Shown here: positions 33,419-42,586 of the stretch, piece by piece
How positions within the stretch are numbered: position 1 is the first letter of the stretch
Layout of the letters: every line of letters starts with the position of its first letter
Assembly: GCA_041645555.1 (NCBI GenBank)
Contig: JBAZPX010000001.1
Span: 186,001-250,000, forward strand
Direction of reading: 5' to 3'
Source: JAQTRU01 sp041645555
Lineage (GTDB): Bacteria > Patescibacteriota > Patescibacteriia > Patescibacteriales > JAQTRU01
DNA length: 64,000 bases
The notes under the pieces: model-generated
Databases searched by the model: none
Told to the model about the DNA's origin: nothing
Seen by the model: only the letters and a program-made list of their open reading frames with translations
Program-made: the position numbers and the translations under genes

Positions 33419-34189
33419 ATGGATGTAATCCAAAGCATAATTTTAGGAATAGTTGAAGGCTTAACCGAGTTCTTGCCCATTTCTTCAACGGCCCATTTAA
33501 TAATTACGGCCAAGCTTTTGGCTATCGGCCAAACCGAGTTCGCCAAGAATTTTGAGATCACCATCCAGCTGGGCGCGATTTTAGCTGTGGTATTTTTATA
33601 CTGGCAGAGGTTCTTCAAAGATCTGGATTATCTAAAAAAAATAATTATGGCTTTTCTGCCGACGGCCGTAGTCGGTTTTATCTTTTATCAAATTATAAAG
33701 AATTTTTTAATGGAAAGTCTTTCGGTTATTGCTTTGGCTCTGCTAATCGGAGGTATAATTATTATTGTTTTTGAAGCTGGCAAAGGCAAAAGAACGGCGG
33801 ATAATGGCAGCGATGCAATTACTTACAAGCAAGCTTTTTTAATAGGACTGTGCCAGTCAGTGGCAGTAATCCCTGGAGTTTCCCGGGCCGCGGCTACGAT
33901 TATCGGTGGCTTATCGTTAAAACTTTCCCGCCGGGCAATCGTGGAGTTTTCTTTTCTCTTGGCGGTGCCAACGATGATAGCGGCGACTGGTTACGACTTA
34001 ATTAAAACCGGGTTTAGCTTTTCCGGCCAGGAATTAGGAGTTCTTCTGGTCGGTTTTATAATTTCCTTTTTTGCCGCTTTGGCCGGCGTAAAGTTTTTCC
34101 TGAAATTTATAACCAAATACAATTTTTTCTACTTTGGGGTTTACCGAATAATTTTAGGGCTGGTAATTTTAGCCTGGCTTTGGGTTTAG
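33419..34189 (+). CDS. uppP: Undecaprenyl-diphosphatase UppP (BacA)
   Basis: UppP dephosphorylates undecaprenyl diphosphate to recycle the lipid carrier for peptidoglycan and glycan synthesis. The 256-residue polytopic protein has the EGLTEFLPISSTAHLII motif with catalytic Glu, and the second active-site segment GLCQSVAVIPGVSRAAATI. Family length is normal. A terminator follows closely. Confidence 0.95.
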   Translation: MDVIQSIILGIVEGLTEFLPISSTAHLIITAKLLAIGQTEFAKNFEITIQLGAILAVVFLYWQRFFKDLDYLKKIIMAFLPTAVVGFIFYQIIKNFLMESLSVIALALLIGGIIIIVFEAGKGKRTADNGSDAITYKQAFLIGLCQSVAVIPGVSRAAATIIGGLSLKLSRRAIVEFSFLLAVPTMIAATGYDLIKTGFSFSGQELGVLLVGFIISFFAALAGVKFFLKFITKYNFFYFGVYRIILGLVILAWLWV

Positions 34190-34213
34190 CGGTTTTAAAT
34201 GTAAGATATTGCG

Positions 34214-34241
34214 CTCAGGGCAGAGTATGCCCTGAGTTTTT
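34214..34241 (+). terminator. Rho-independent terminator after uppP
   Basis: CTCAGGGCA-GAGTA-TGCCCTGAG followed by TTTTT. Confidence 0.92.
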
Positions 34242-34246
34242 AGTTA

Positions 34247-34275
34247 TTGACGACAACAAAGAAATATGCTAATAT
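34247..34275 (+). promoter_or_regulatory. Near-consensus promoter with extended -10
   Basis: TTGACG (34247-34252), 17-base spacer ending TGC, TAATAT (34270-34275). It lies about 95 bases before the GTG of the secreted protein gene. Confidence 0.75.
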
Positions 34276-34370
34276 TTTTTAATGCTCTTTTTAGATTGGA
34301 ATATTAAGGCATTCATCAAAATAGAAAACAGAATCTCAAAAAACAAACTTTCAAAGAAGGGGGAAGTACC

Positions 34371-34913
34371 GTGAGAAATCTTCTGGCGGCATTAGCAATT
34401 ATCTTTTTTCTGCTGCCGATAGCGGGTAAGGTTGCGGCGGAAGAGGATATCGTTATCATCGCCTCGGGTTGTGAATTAAACGAGGTTGATAAAAAAATCA
34501 TTAAGTCGACAATAAGGACCGATAACAGGGGGTTGCCTGTAAAGGAAGTTATAATCTTGGTGGACTCGTACGATTTCAAGAGATCAGACGGGAGCCCGGA
34601 AAAAAGAAATTTTACAACCGTCACAGTAAATGGCGAAGCCAGTAGTGATTCCTTCGAAGGAAAAGATCTCTTCTCTGGAACGGCTAAGTCAGTTAGTTCG
34701 ATTAAAAGAGCGTTGAAATTTGCGCTCCAGAAAAGGAACGAAAAGCAGGCGGCTGGGAATAAGGCCGGCGATAAGGCGGTTAACTCCACCGGCTCTGATG
34801 CTCAGATGAAACCTGACCAGACGAAGAACCAGGGCCAGGAAAAATCCGACCTCGTGACTGCCCCAAAAGTAGAAAAATCAAAAGCAAAGTTCAAAATCAT
34901 CAAAAAGCAATGA
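34371..34913 (+). CDS. Small secreted hypothetical protein
   Basis: A 180-residue exported protein with a signal peptide (NLLAALAIIFFLLPIAGKVAA/EED), one Cys near residue 33, a compact N-terminal domain containing KSTIRTDNRGLPVKEVIILVDSYDF, and a Lys/Gln/Asn-rich disordered tail. A GTG start is used with GAAGGGGGAAG upstream. It has its own promoter and terminator and is G+C richer than neighbours, like the other island genes. No family recognised. Confidence 0.6.
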   Translation: MRNLLAALAIIFFLLPIAGKVAAEEDIVIIASGCELNEVDKKIIKSTIRTDNRGLPVKEVIILVDSYDFKRSDGSPEKRNFTTVTVNGEASSDSFEGKDLFSGTAKSVSSIKRALKFALQKRNEKQAAGNKAGDKAVNSTGSDAQMKPDQTKNQGQEKSDLVTAPKVEKSKAKFKIIKKQ

Positions 34914-34935
34914 CCTTTCCCGTCCTTGCCCATAC

Positions 34936-34977
34936 AACCTCTATAACTTCAGCCGAAGCATTATAGAGGTTTTTTTA
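34936..34977 (+). terminator. Rho-independent terminator
   Basis: AACCTCTATAA pairs with TTATAGAGGT across a 14-base loop, followed by seven T. Confidence 0.9.
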
Positions 34978-35103
34978 TTTGCCAATCTGTTTATAGCCTG
35001 GAGCCAACAAAAGCATTGAGCTTATCCAACAATAATGGTAAAATAAATTCAGATAACCAAAACAGTTTTTCTGTCTGTTTTTTGGTATAGGGAATTTCTA
35101 AAT

Positions 35104-35862
35104 ATGAATAATTTAGTTAAAAAAATAGCTAATTTCCTGGATCTAAAAGAATTAGGCAAAAGAGCCGCTACGGTTATTGTTTTAACTCTGACCGCAATTA
35201 TTACGGTTTGGGTTTACGCGGCGTTTGTTGAGCCTTCAGTTGGCCCCAATTCTTCCGACCAGGATTTCGCCCAGAATATTTTAGGCAATAATGACGCTAA
35301 TAACGATTTTAGCTCTTCTAATGTCGCTTCTAACGCCGACGGCAGTATTATTGAAAGAGAAGAGTATATCCAGACAGGAATCGGCACCAATGCGAGCGCG
35401 ACTACGACACCCTCCGCAGCTTCCTCGCTTTGGAGCGGGTTGAAGTATATAGAAGGTAATATGTTGAACAAAAAAAAGTATTATTTGACTTCGGCCACGA
35501 TGGAGGGCGGTGGGCCTTTGACCGCCTGCGCCTCTGGGTACCACTTCGCTTCATTATGGGAATTAATTGATCTTAATCAACACACTTACAACTCATCTCT
35601 TGGGATGTATTTGGATGATTCCGGGTTGTATGGTCCTCCAGTCGGCACACTCGGGTGGATCAGGACCGGTGGTGTCTCTAATACCACAGTTACTGTAGGT
35701 ACGGGAAATTGCGCCGCCTGGACATCAACTAGCGGAGCTCATTATGGAACTATGGCAAGGATAACAACATCATGGGCAGGGGGCGCCACAACCATCTCTC
35801 CTTGGGAAGGCGACATAGACTTTTGCAACACACAGCACAGAGCGTGGTGCATGCAAAATTAA
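35104..35862 (+). CDS. Modular surface protein: conserved anchor-stalk plus DUF1554-like C-terminal domain
   Basis: A 252-residue membrane-anchored protein. Residues 1-105 contain a basic N-terminus, one membrane helix (VIVLTLTAIITVWVYAAF) and a stalk (PNSSDQDFAQNILGNNDANND...SIIEREEY) that is almost identical to the protein at 62991, including at the DNA level. The C-terminal domain is unrelated to that protein and has Cys pairs and Trp-rich motifs (CASGYHFASLWEL, NCAAWTST, HRAWCMQN) reminiscent of DUF1554/C-type-lectin-like modules. Probably displayed outside the membrane; ligand unknown. Confidence 0.65.
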   Translation: MNNLVKKIANFLDLKELGKRAATVIVLTLTAIITVWVYAAFVEPSVGPNSSDQDFAQNILGNNDANNDFSSSNVASNADGSIIEREEYIQTGIGTNASATTTPSAASSLWSGLKYIEGNMLNKKKYYLTSATMEGGGPLTACASGYHFASLWELIDLNQHTYNSSLGMYLDDSGLYGPPVGTLGWIRTGGVSNTTVTVGTGNCAAWTSTSGAHYGTMARITTSWAGGATTISPWEGDIDFCNTQHRAWCMQN

Positions 35863-35936
35863 TAGGATACCCTTAGTAGATAGAGGATTAATACTTGCTT
35901 AACGGTTTACCTTTGGTATTAATTGTTAAATTATTT

Positions 35937-35966
35937 CCGCAGTCTTTTCACGGGGACTGCGGTTTT
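35937..35966 (+). terminator. Rho-independent terminator
   Basis: CCGCAGTC (35937-35944) pairs with GACTGCGG (35955-35962), followed by TTTTGTT. Confidence 0.85.
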
Positions 35967-36062
35967 GTTATAATTGAGATTAAAATTATCTCATTTGCCA
36001 ACACTGTCCTTCTTAGGTATGATAATAGATGAAATAAAGGTTATTAATTAACGCCCGATAAC

Positions 36063-39000
36063 ATGAAATTTGTCCATCTCCATACCCATAGCCATTATTC
36101 TTTGCTTGACGGCTTAACTAAAATAGACGAACTCGTAGCCGCGGCTAAAGAAGACGGAGTTCCCGCTCTGGCTTTGACTGACCACGGGGTTATGTATGGC
36201 GCGATTGAGTTTTATCAGAAATGCAAAAAAGCCGGGATAAAGCCGATTATCGGGGTTGAAGCATATCTCGCGCCAAAATCCCGTTTTGACAAAAATTCCA
36301 GGGCGGATGAAAATTATTACCATCTGATTCTCTTGGCGAAAAATAATGAAGGTTATAAAAATTTAATAAAACTCACGACGATCGCCCATCTCGAAGGGTT
36401 TTATTATAAGCCGAGAATAGACTGGGAAGTTTTAGAAAAATATCATGACGGCTTGATCGCCTCTACCGCCTGTTTAGGCGGGGAAATACCCCACCTCATT
36501 TTATCGGGCAAACTGGAAAAAGCTCGGCAAAGGATCATTGAATATAATAATCTTTTTGGCCAGGATAATTTTTATTTGGAATTGCAGGACCATCCCACCC
36601 TAGATGGTCAAGGCGAAGTTAATAAGAAATTGATTGAGTTTTCCCGGGAATTGGGGGTCCCTTTAATTGCCACCAATGATATCCATTATTTAAAGAAAGA
36701 GGACGACGAAGCGCAGGATATCCTTCTTTGCCTGCAGAATAAAAAAAAGAAAGAAGATAGCGACCGAATGAACATGACCGGGGTTGATTATTCAATGCGC
36801 CCGGGCCGGGAAATAGCCGAAGCTTTCCGCGACGTGCCGGAGGCAATCGCCAATACGGAAAAGGTCGCTCTAGCCTGCGAAGTAAATATTGAATTAGGCA
36901 ATATTACTCTGCCTTTTTTTGAGGTGCCGGAGGGCTATAATGAAATAAATTATTTAGGGGAACTATGCCGGCAGGGCCTGGATAAAAGATATGGAAAAAA
37001 TTACGAAAAAGTTGGCAAGGAGATAAGAGAAAGAATGGATTATGAATTGTCCGTGATTGAGAAAGTGGGCTTTTCTTCTTACTTCTTGATTGTGGCGGAT
37101 TTCGTTAATTGGGCGAAAGACAACGGGATTGTCGTTGGTCCGGGCCGAGGTTCGGCGGCCGGCTCTTTAGTCTGTTTTTTAACCGGCATAACGAACCTGG
37201 ATCCCTTAAAATACGATTTGCTTTTTGAGCGTTTCTTAAATCCCGACCGTATCTCCATGCCGGATATAGATATGGACTTTGCCGATACCGGGCGGGATGA
37301 GGTAATCCGTTATGTGGAAGAGAAATACGGGAAAGACCATGTTTCCCAGATTATTACTTTTGGGACGATGGCGGCCAGAGCCGCTGTTCGCGACGTCGGC
37401 CGGGTTCTAGATTATCCCTATGACTACTGCGATAAATTAGCCAAGATGATCCCGATGTTTTTAAAAATTGACGAGGCTTTGAAAAATGTTAATGAGTTAA
37501 AAGAGATATATAAGAACGAAGAAGCGGCCCGGCGGATTATTAATTATGCCAAACGCTTGGAAGGCGTGGCGCGGCACGCTTCCACCCATGCTTGCGGAGT
37601 TCTTATCACTAAAGAGCCACTCACTGATTATGTACCTTTGCAGTACGCTTCTTCGTCCGACCGCAGCATAGTTTCCCAATACAGCCTGCATCCGATCGAG
37701 GATCTGGGCCTCTTAAAGATGGATTTTTTGGGGCTTAAAAATTTAACGATCATTGAGTCGGCCATTAAGATTATAAAAAATACCCGCGGTTTTGAGATTG
37801 ATATTAATGATATTCCTTTGACTGATAAAAAGACTTACGATTTATTCCAGGCCGGAGAGACGACCGGGGTATTCCAGTTTGAATCATCCGGCATGAAGCG
37901 GTATCTCAAGGAACTTAAACCCACGGAGTTTGAGGATATTGTCGCCATGGTGGCCCTGTACCGGCCCGGTCCGATGGAATGGATAGAAGATTATATCAAC
38001 GGGAAACATAACCGAAAAAAAGTTTCTTATCTTCACCCCAAACTCGAACCAATCCTTTCCAAAACTTACGGCGTGGCGATTTATCAGGAGCAGGTTATGG
38101 AAATCGCTAAAAGTTTAGCCGGGTTTTCCATGGCCGAGGCGGATGTTTTAAGAAAAGCCGTTGGGAAAAAGATTTTGGAACTTTTAGCCAAACAAAGAGA
38201 AAAATTTGTTGACGGCTGCGTGAAGAACGGCATTGCCAAGGAGCAGGCGGAAAAGATTTTTTCTTTTATTGAACCGTTCGCCGGTTATGGCTTTAATCGA
38301 AGCCACGCCGCCTGCTATGCTTTAATCGGCTACCAGACCGCTTATTTAAAAGCCCATTGGCCGGCGGAATTTATGGCCGCGTTGCTCACTTCCGACCAGC
38401 AGAATACGGACAGGATTACTATCGAAATCGAAGAGTGCCGGAAAATGGGGATTAACATAATGCCGCCCGATATAAATGAATCTTTCGCTTCTTTTACCGT
38501 CGTGACGAGCGGCACAAAAGCCAACCAGGCGGTCGGGGAAGCCGAGGAAGTTAAGACTATCCGTTTCGGTTTAAGGGCCGTAAAGAATGTCGGCGAGAAT
38601 ATTGTGGGGGTAATTATAAAAGAGAGAAAGACGGAAGGGCCTTATAAAAATATTTTTGATTTTTTGGCCAGGGTGACTGATAAGGATTTAAATAAAAAGT
38701 CTTTGGAAAGCCTGATAAAAAGCGGCGGTTTAGACCAATTTGGCGAGCGCGGGCAGATGCTTGCCAATATTGACGGCTTGCTTAGCTTTAATAAAGAGGT
38801 GAGCAAAGCCAAGGGGAGCAAACAAAACAGTTTGTTTATTGACGCTCCCAGTTTAAATAAGGGAAATGAAATAAAGCTGGCCCCAGCTCCGCCGGCCGGA
38901 AACCGGGAAAAGCTTGATTGGGAAAAAGAATTATTGGGTTTTTATATTACCGAGCATCCGTTTTCAAGCTATGAGAAATATTTGCTAGATATAATTGTTC

Positions 39001-39719
39001 CTTTAGCCGAACTGCAATCAGCTTTATTGGAGGACCCGAGTTCATCCGGCATTTTTCCGGGGAAAGCGAATTTTTCTTCCGGCCAAAACGGAAACGGCGA
39101 GCTGATTAATATTTCCGGAATAATTACCAGCATAAAAAAAATAACTACCCGCACGAATGAATCAATGTTTTTTGTTAAAATAGAAGATGCCATAAGCAAT
39201 GTGGAAGTTTTGGTATTTCCCCGTTTGCTAAAAGAAACTGCTTATATCTGGCAGGAAGGGAAAGCGATTATCTGCCAGGGAAAAATTTCCACTAAAGACC
39301 GGGAAATAAAATTATTGGCCAATAAGGCCGAAGAGCTAATTTTAGAAACTATTGAAAATTCCATAAGTAATTTTAGGAAAAAGTCGGCTAGTAACGGTTT
39401 TACTAAGAGAGGAAACGGGAATGGTTTAGATAGCCGCAGGGAAAAATTCGCAGATAAAGCAGCGCCCCTTCTTCCTCCTAAAGCTGCCAGCCGGCCCTTG
39501 GGGTTAATGTTTAAAAAGGGTTTGGATCCGGAAGAGCTTGAAGAGCTTAAGGGTATATTTTTAAGAAATAAGGGAGAGGATAAGGTTTATTTTATAATCA
39601 GAGATGGCCAGGGAAAAAGCGTAATGGAAACAGGTTTCCGCGTAAACAATAGTAATTATTTAAGGGAAGAAATAACCGGTTTGTTTGGCGGCAGCTTAGA
39701 GGTTGTAGACAAAAAATAA
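36063..39719 (+). CDS. dnaE: DNA polymerase III alpha subunit DnaE
   Basis: The replicative polymerase, 1218 residues. Domains in order: PHP (HLHTHSHYSLLDGLTKIDEL, residues 1-280), palm/thumb with GPGRGSAAGSLVCFLTGIT and the catalytic MPDIDMDFAD, fingers and beta-binding regions (GVFQFESSGMKRYLKEL, YGFNRSHAACYALIGYQTAYLK), helix-hairpin-helix, and a C-terminal OB fold (INISGIITSIKK). The PHP metal ligands look largely intact, so proofreading-type activity is possible. Length is normal for DnaE1. No neighbouring replication gene is seen. Confidence 0.97.
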   Translation: MKFVHLHTHSHYSLLDGLTKIDELVAAAKEDGVPALALTDHGVMYGAIEFYQKCKKAGIKPIIGVEAYLAPKSRFDKNSRADENYYHLILLAKNNEGYKNLIKLTTIAHLEGFYYKPRIDWEVLEKYHDGLIASTACLGGEIPHLILSGKLEKARQRIIEYNNLFGQDNFYLELQDHPTLDGQGEVNKKLIEFSRELGVPLIATNDIHYLKKEDDEAQDILLCLQNKKKKEDSDRMNMTGVDYSMRPGREIAEAFRDVPEAIANTEKVALACEVNIELGNITLPFFEVPEGYNEINYLGELCRQGLDKRYGKNYEKVGKEIRERMDYELSVIEKVGFSSYFLIVADFVNWAKDNGIVVGPGRGSAAGSLVCFLTGITNLDPLKYDLLFERFLNPDRISMPDIDMDFADTGRDEVIRYVEEKYGKDHVSQIITFGTMAARAAVRDVGRVLDYPYDYCDKLAKMIPMFLKIDEALKNVNELKEIYKNEEAARRIINYAKRLEGVARHASTHACGVLITKEPLTDYVPLQYASSSDRSIVSQYSLHPIEDLGLLKMDFLGLKNLTIIESAIKIIKNTRGFEIDINDIPLTDKKTYDLFQAGETTGVFQFESSGMKRYLKELKPTEFEDIVAMVALYRPGPMEWIEDYINGKHNRKKVSYLHPKLEPILSKTYGVAIYQEQVMEIAKSLAGFSMAEADVLRKAVGKKILELLAKQREKFVDGCVKNGIAKEQAEKIFSFIEPFAGYGFNRSHAACYALIGYQTAYLKAHWPAEFMAALLTSDQQNTDRITIEIEECRKMGINIMPPDINESFASFTVVTSGTKANQAVGEAEEVKTIRFGLRAVKNVGENIVGVIIKERKTEGPYKNIFDFLARVTDKDLNKKSLESLIKSGGLDQFGERGQMLANIDGLLSFNKEVSKAKGSKQNSLFIDAPSLNKGNEIKLAPAPPAGNREKLDWEKELLGFYITEHPFSSYEKYLLDIIVPLAELQSALLEDPSSSGIFPGKANFSSGQNGNGELINISGIITSIKKITTRTNESMFFVKIEDAISNVEVLVFPRLLKETAYIWQEGKAIICQGKISTKDREIKLLANKAEELILETIENSISNFRKKSASNGFTKRGNGNGLDSRREKFADKAAPLLPPKAASRPLGLMFKKGLDPEELEELKGIFLRNKGEDKVYFIIRDGQGKSVMETGFRVNNSNYLREEITGLFGGSLEVVDKK

Positions 39720-39744
39720 AAAGTTTGTTATATTATTAGTGTAA

Positions 39745-39884
39745 CTACGAATTATCACCGCCTAGGCGGGATCCCGCTAGCAATAAATAATAAGGAGCGG
39801 GACAAATCCGCTACGAATTTACGAATTTTGGCAGAAAAAGTTCATTCAGTATTCGTAAATTTGTAATAAATTTGTAATTCGTAG
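39745..39884. repeat. MITE-like element with 10-bp terminal inverted repeats, copy 2
   Basis: CTACGAATTA (39745-39754) and its exact inverse TAATTCGTAG (39875-39884) bound a 140-base element holding an ACCGCCTAGGCGGGATCCCGC palindrome. Related to 3531-3675 and the fragment at 9122. No ORF inside. Confidence 0.7.
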
Positions 39885-39979
39885 GGAAGTAAACATCTAT
39901 AAACCGCGTTAACTTGAAAATCAGTCGAGAGTATAATACTGCTTAAGTCGTGTTAATAATATTAAAATAAGGAGGAATT

Positions 39980-41404
39980 ATGCCAAAAATAAAAGGAAAA
40001 ATAGAGAAATCTTCCCTTTCAAAAAAAAACAATAAAGAAGCCGCTCCTTTAGTTGTTGAAGAGGAGGCCAAGTTTCCCCTAAAAATAGGCCAAGTTTACC
40101 AACCGTCTTCTTCTGTGGATAATGCCAGTCCTGGCCCTAAAAAGCAGAATAAAAATCCTAAAAAATTAGAATCAAGCCCGCTTCGGCCGCTTAAGCGACC
40201 CCGCTTAGGGGGAGAGGCTGGCTCAGCCTCGTTAAGTCTAAGCGAGCCAGCCGAAAAAGAGGCAAAAAAAAATATGAATCCTCCAAAAATAAATTTATAC
40301 CGCAAAATAGCCCTGAGTTTTATTGTTTTAACGGTTATTTTACTGGGTGTTATTTTTTATTTTTCTTTCGTTAAGTTAAATATCGTTTTGATACCGGCGC
40401 AGGAAAGGTTAAGCGACAGTTTATCCATAGATATTTATGGGAGCGGCAGCGAGCCGGCCGTATTAGAGAAATCTCTGGCTGGCATTGTGGAGCAAACAAG
40501 CATTGAGGAGAAAAATACCTATTCCGCCAGCGGATCAGAAAAGATCGGCGAAGAAGTGACAGGCAAGGTTACGGTTATAAATAATTACAATAAAAGTCAG
40601 CCGTTGGTGGCGACCACCAGATTGCTGTCTTCGGATAATAAATTGTTCCGGATAAAAAATACAATCAATGTGCCGGCAGGAGGATCGCAGGAAGTAGAAA
40701 TATATGCTGATCTAGTCAATGAAGATATGGCTATCGGCCCGACAAAATTTACGATTCCTGGCTTATGGGCCGGGCTGCAGGATAAAATTTATGCTGAAAG
40801 CAAGGAAAAATTTGTTTATGGGCAGCAGGCAAAAAAATATATTCAGCAGTCAGATATTGACCAGGCGACTAAGGATTTAAAAAGAAGCCTATTGGAAAAA
40901 GCAAAGAACGAAATAGGCGAGAACTATAAAGGTTATAATGAAGTTATTTATAGTGTTGATGAAAATACGATCAGCACCGAGGTCGGCGGGAAAGTGGGCG
41001 AAGAGAAGGATAAATTTGATGTAAGCATGAAGGCGATGGTAACGATTGTCGCTTTTTCGGGCGACGAGGCGGGGAAAATGGGAAAGGAAAAATTAGCGGA
41101 AGTGGTGCCGGATAATAAGGAACTCATAGAATTTAAGCCGGAAGAGGCAAGTTACAGTTTAAACAGTTTTGATGTGGCGGCGGGCCGGGCAACGGTTAAC
41201 GCTACTTTTGAAGGCAAGATGAGCTTAAAAAGCGAAGCGGATATTATTGACCGGCAGAAAATCGTTAATTTAACGCGCGAGCAACTAGAAGATTATTTAA
41301 GCGGCTTTAAGGAAATTGCCGGTTATGAAATTAATTTCTTCCCGTCTTTTATAGACAAGGTGCCGAATTTAGCAGACAGGATAAATATAGAAGTTAGGGA
41401 GTAA
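39980..41404 (+). CDS. Baseplate-J-like single-pass membrane protein
   Basis: A 474-residue protein: a disordered cytoplasmic N-terminus (1-100), one membrane helix (IALSFIVLTVILLGVIFYFSF), and a large extracellular region with VTGKVTVINNYNKSQPLVATTRLLSSDNKLFRIK-type sequence resembling the baseplate J-like family. Preceded by GGAGG seven bases before ATG. The N-terminal linker includes PLKRPRLGGEAGSASLSLSEP, coded by a palindromic repeat (GGCTGGCTC ... GAGCCAGCC, 40216-40252) read in frame. A role in surface structure assembly is inferred; not proof of a contractile system. Confidence 0.65.
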   Translation: MPKIKGKIEKSSLSKKNNKEAAPLVVEEEAKFPLKIGQVYQPSSSVDNASPGPKKQNKNPKKLESSPLRPLKRPRLGGEAGSASLSLSEPAEKEAKKNMNPPKINLYRKIALSFIVLTVILLGVIFYFSFVKLNIVLIPAQERLSDSLSIDIYGSGSEPAVLEKSLAGIVEQTSIEEKNTYSASGSEKIGEEVTGKVTVINNYNKSQPLVATTRLLSSDNKLFRIKNTINVPAGGSQEVEIYADLVNEDMAIGPTKFTIPGLWAGLQDKIYAESKEKFVYGQQAKKYIQQSDIDQATKDLKRSLLEKAKNEIGENYKGYNEVIYSVDENTISTEVGGKVGEEKDKFDVSMKAMVTIVAFSGDEAGKMGKEKLAEVVPDNKELIEFKPEEASYSLNSFDVAAGRATVNATFEGKMSLKSEADIIDRQKIVNLTREQLEDYLSGFKEIAGYEINFFPSFIDKVPNLADRINIEVRE

Positions 41405-41433
41405 AGAGCTTATTATAAATTAAAGTAAAATAT

Positions 41434-41787
41434 ATGCTGAGAGAAAAAGGGCCGGATATGCCTTCCGGCAAAGAAGAATGGAGGAGAGAGTTAGAATTAA
41501 GACGCCAAGGTTTAGATCAAGCAGATCAGGAGTTATTAAAGAATAGCAGTCCGGCCAATTCAGAAGTTCATAATAAACATTGGAAGACGTTTAACAGGGT
41601 AATAACTATTGATACTTTTTTGGAGCCGGGCAATAGTGGGTTAAGCCGGGACGAACTAATGGAAAAAGTTCATAGTAATATGGGCACCGCGTTTATTAAA
41701 AGTGTGTTTGAAGAAGAGATGGATGAAATAGAGAAAGTGTCAGGGATGGAGAAGGATGAAATAGAGAAAATAAGAGACGTCGCTTAA
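41434..41787 (+). CDS. Hypothetical acidic protein
   Basis: A 117-residue highly charged protein without membrane segments; the C-terminus repeats MDEIEKVSGMEKDEIEKI. It follows the baseplate-J-like gene by 29 bases and may be cotranscribed. No family recognised. A T-box leader begins just downstream. Confidence 0.5.
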   Translation: MLREKGPDMPSGKEEWRRELELRRQGLDQADQELLKNSSPANSEVHNKHWKTFNRVITIDTFLEPGNSGLSRDELMEKVHSNMGTAFIKSVFEEEMDEIEKVSGMEKDEIEKIRDVA

Positions 41788-41797
41788 TAAAATTTAT

Positions 41798-42000
41798 TAT
41801 AATTTATCCAAGAGGCGATTGCCGTGGTTACCAGCCATGGTGTTACGTAAGCTACGTAATATCCCGAGTACTCGGGACTAAGCCAAGAGGGTAAAGAAAG
41901 AGTGGTCTTGTTTCTAGCGAGACAATCTGGGTGGAACCGCGGAATTAAAAACTCCGTCCCGGTGTGTTAAATTATTTTAATACATTGAGGCGGGGTTTTT
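41798..42000 (+). promoter_or_regulatory. T-box riboswitch leader (tRNA-sensing) with terminator
   Basis: TATAAT at 41798-41803 is a likely -10. The leader carries the T-box core TGGGTGGAACCGCGG (41928-41942), followed by ACTCCGTCCC and a long hairpin ending GGCGGGGTTTTT (terminator, about 41952-42000). Uncharged tRNA binding to the core would favour an antiterminator. A GGTTACCAGCC segment (41827-41837) contains ACC, a Thr codon that could be the specifier, consistent with thrS downstream; this assignment is inference. A TCCCGAGTACTCGGGA palindrome (41862-41877) is embedded in the leader. Confidence 0.85.
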
Positions 42001-42036
42001 AAAATGAATAATTAATAATGAAAAATAAATAATTAT

Positions 42037-42576
42037 ATGATCGGGTCGATTTTAAAAGGTGAAAAAGTGATATTGAGGCCGATAAAAGTCAGTGAAGCTG
42101 AGAATTTTTTGCGTTGGTTTAAAGATTCTAAAGTTACTAGGTTCCTTAGGATAGAAGGAGGGGATTTAAATTTAAAAAAGGAAAGGGATATTATCAAAAA
42201 TATTAGAAAAAATAAAAATAAAATGGTGTGGTCTATTTATACTAAGGAGGGTAAACATATTGGCGACTCGGGGCTGCATGAGTTAGATTTAAAAAGAAAT
42301 AAAAAAGCTACGTGGGGAATTGTAATCGGCGAAAAAAATTATTGGGGCCAAGGATATGGCACCGATACTTTGAGGACCATTTTGAAATTTTGTTTTACTA
42401 AATTAAAACTAAACAGGGTAGAATTGTCTGTTTATCCTCCGAATATAGCCGGTTTTAAATTATATACTAAATGCGGTTTTAAAAAGGAAGGGATAAAAAG
42501 AAGATCTATTATGAAGAGGGGAAAATATTTAGATGAGATAATTATGGGGATATTAAAAAAAGAATTTAAAAATTAA
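42037..42576 (+). CDS. GNAT acetyltransferase, RimJ/RimL-like
   Basis: A 179-residue N-acetyltransferase that would move an acetyl group from acetyl-CoA to an amine, possibly a protein N-terminus. Family marks are LRPIKVSEAENFLRWFKD, the acetyl-CoA loop IGEKNYWGQGYGTDTLRTIL and LYTKCGFKKEGIKRR. It lies between the T-box and thrS and should therefore respond to the same signal, which is unusual. Confidence 0.85.
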   Translation: MIGSILKGEKVILRPIKVSEAENFLRWFKDSKVTRFLRIEGGDLNLKKERDIIKNIRKNKNKMVWSIYTKEGKHIGDSGLHELDLKRNKKATWGIVIGEKNYWGQGYGTDTLRTILKFCFTKLKLNRVELSVYPPNIAGFKLYTKCGFKKEGIKRRSIMKRGKYLDEIIMGILKKEFKN

Positions 42577-42586
42577 CTATAAAAAT

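Noticed and set aside
39980..41404. Baseplate-J-like match as evidence of a prophage or contractile injection system
   Set aside because: No sheath, tube or other tail genes are nearby; the protein is membrane anchored.
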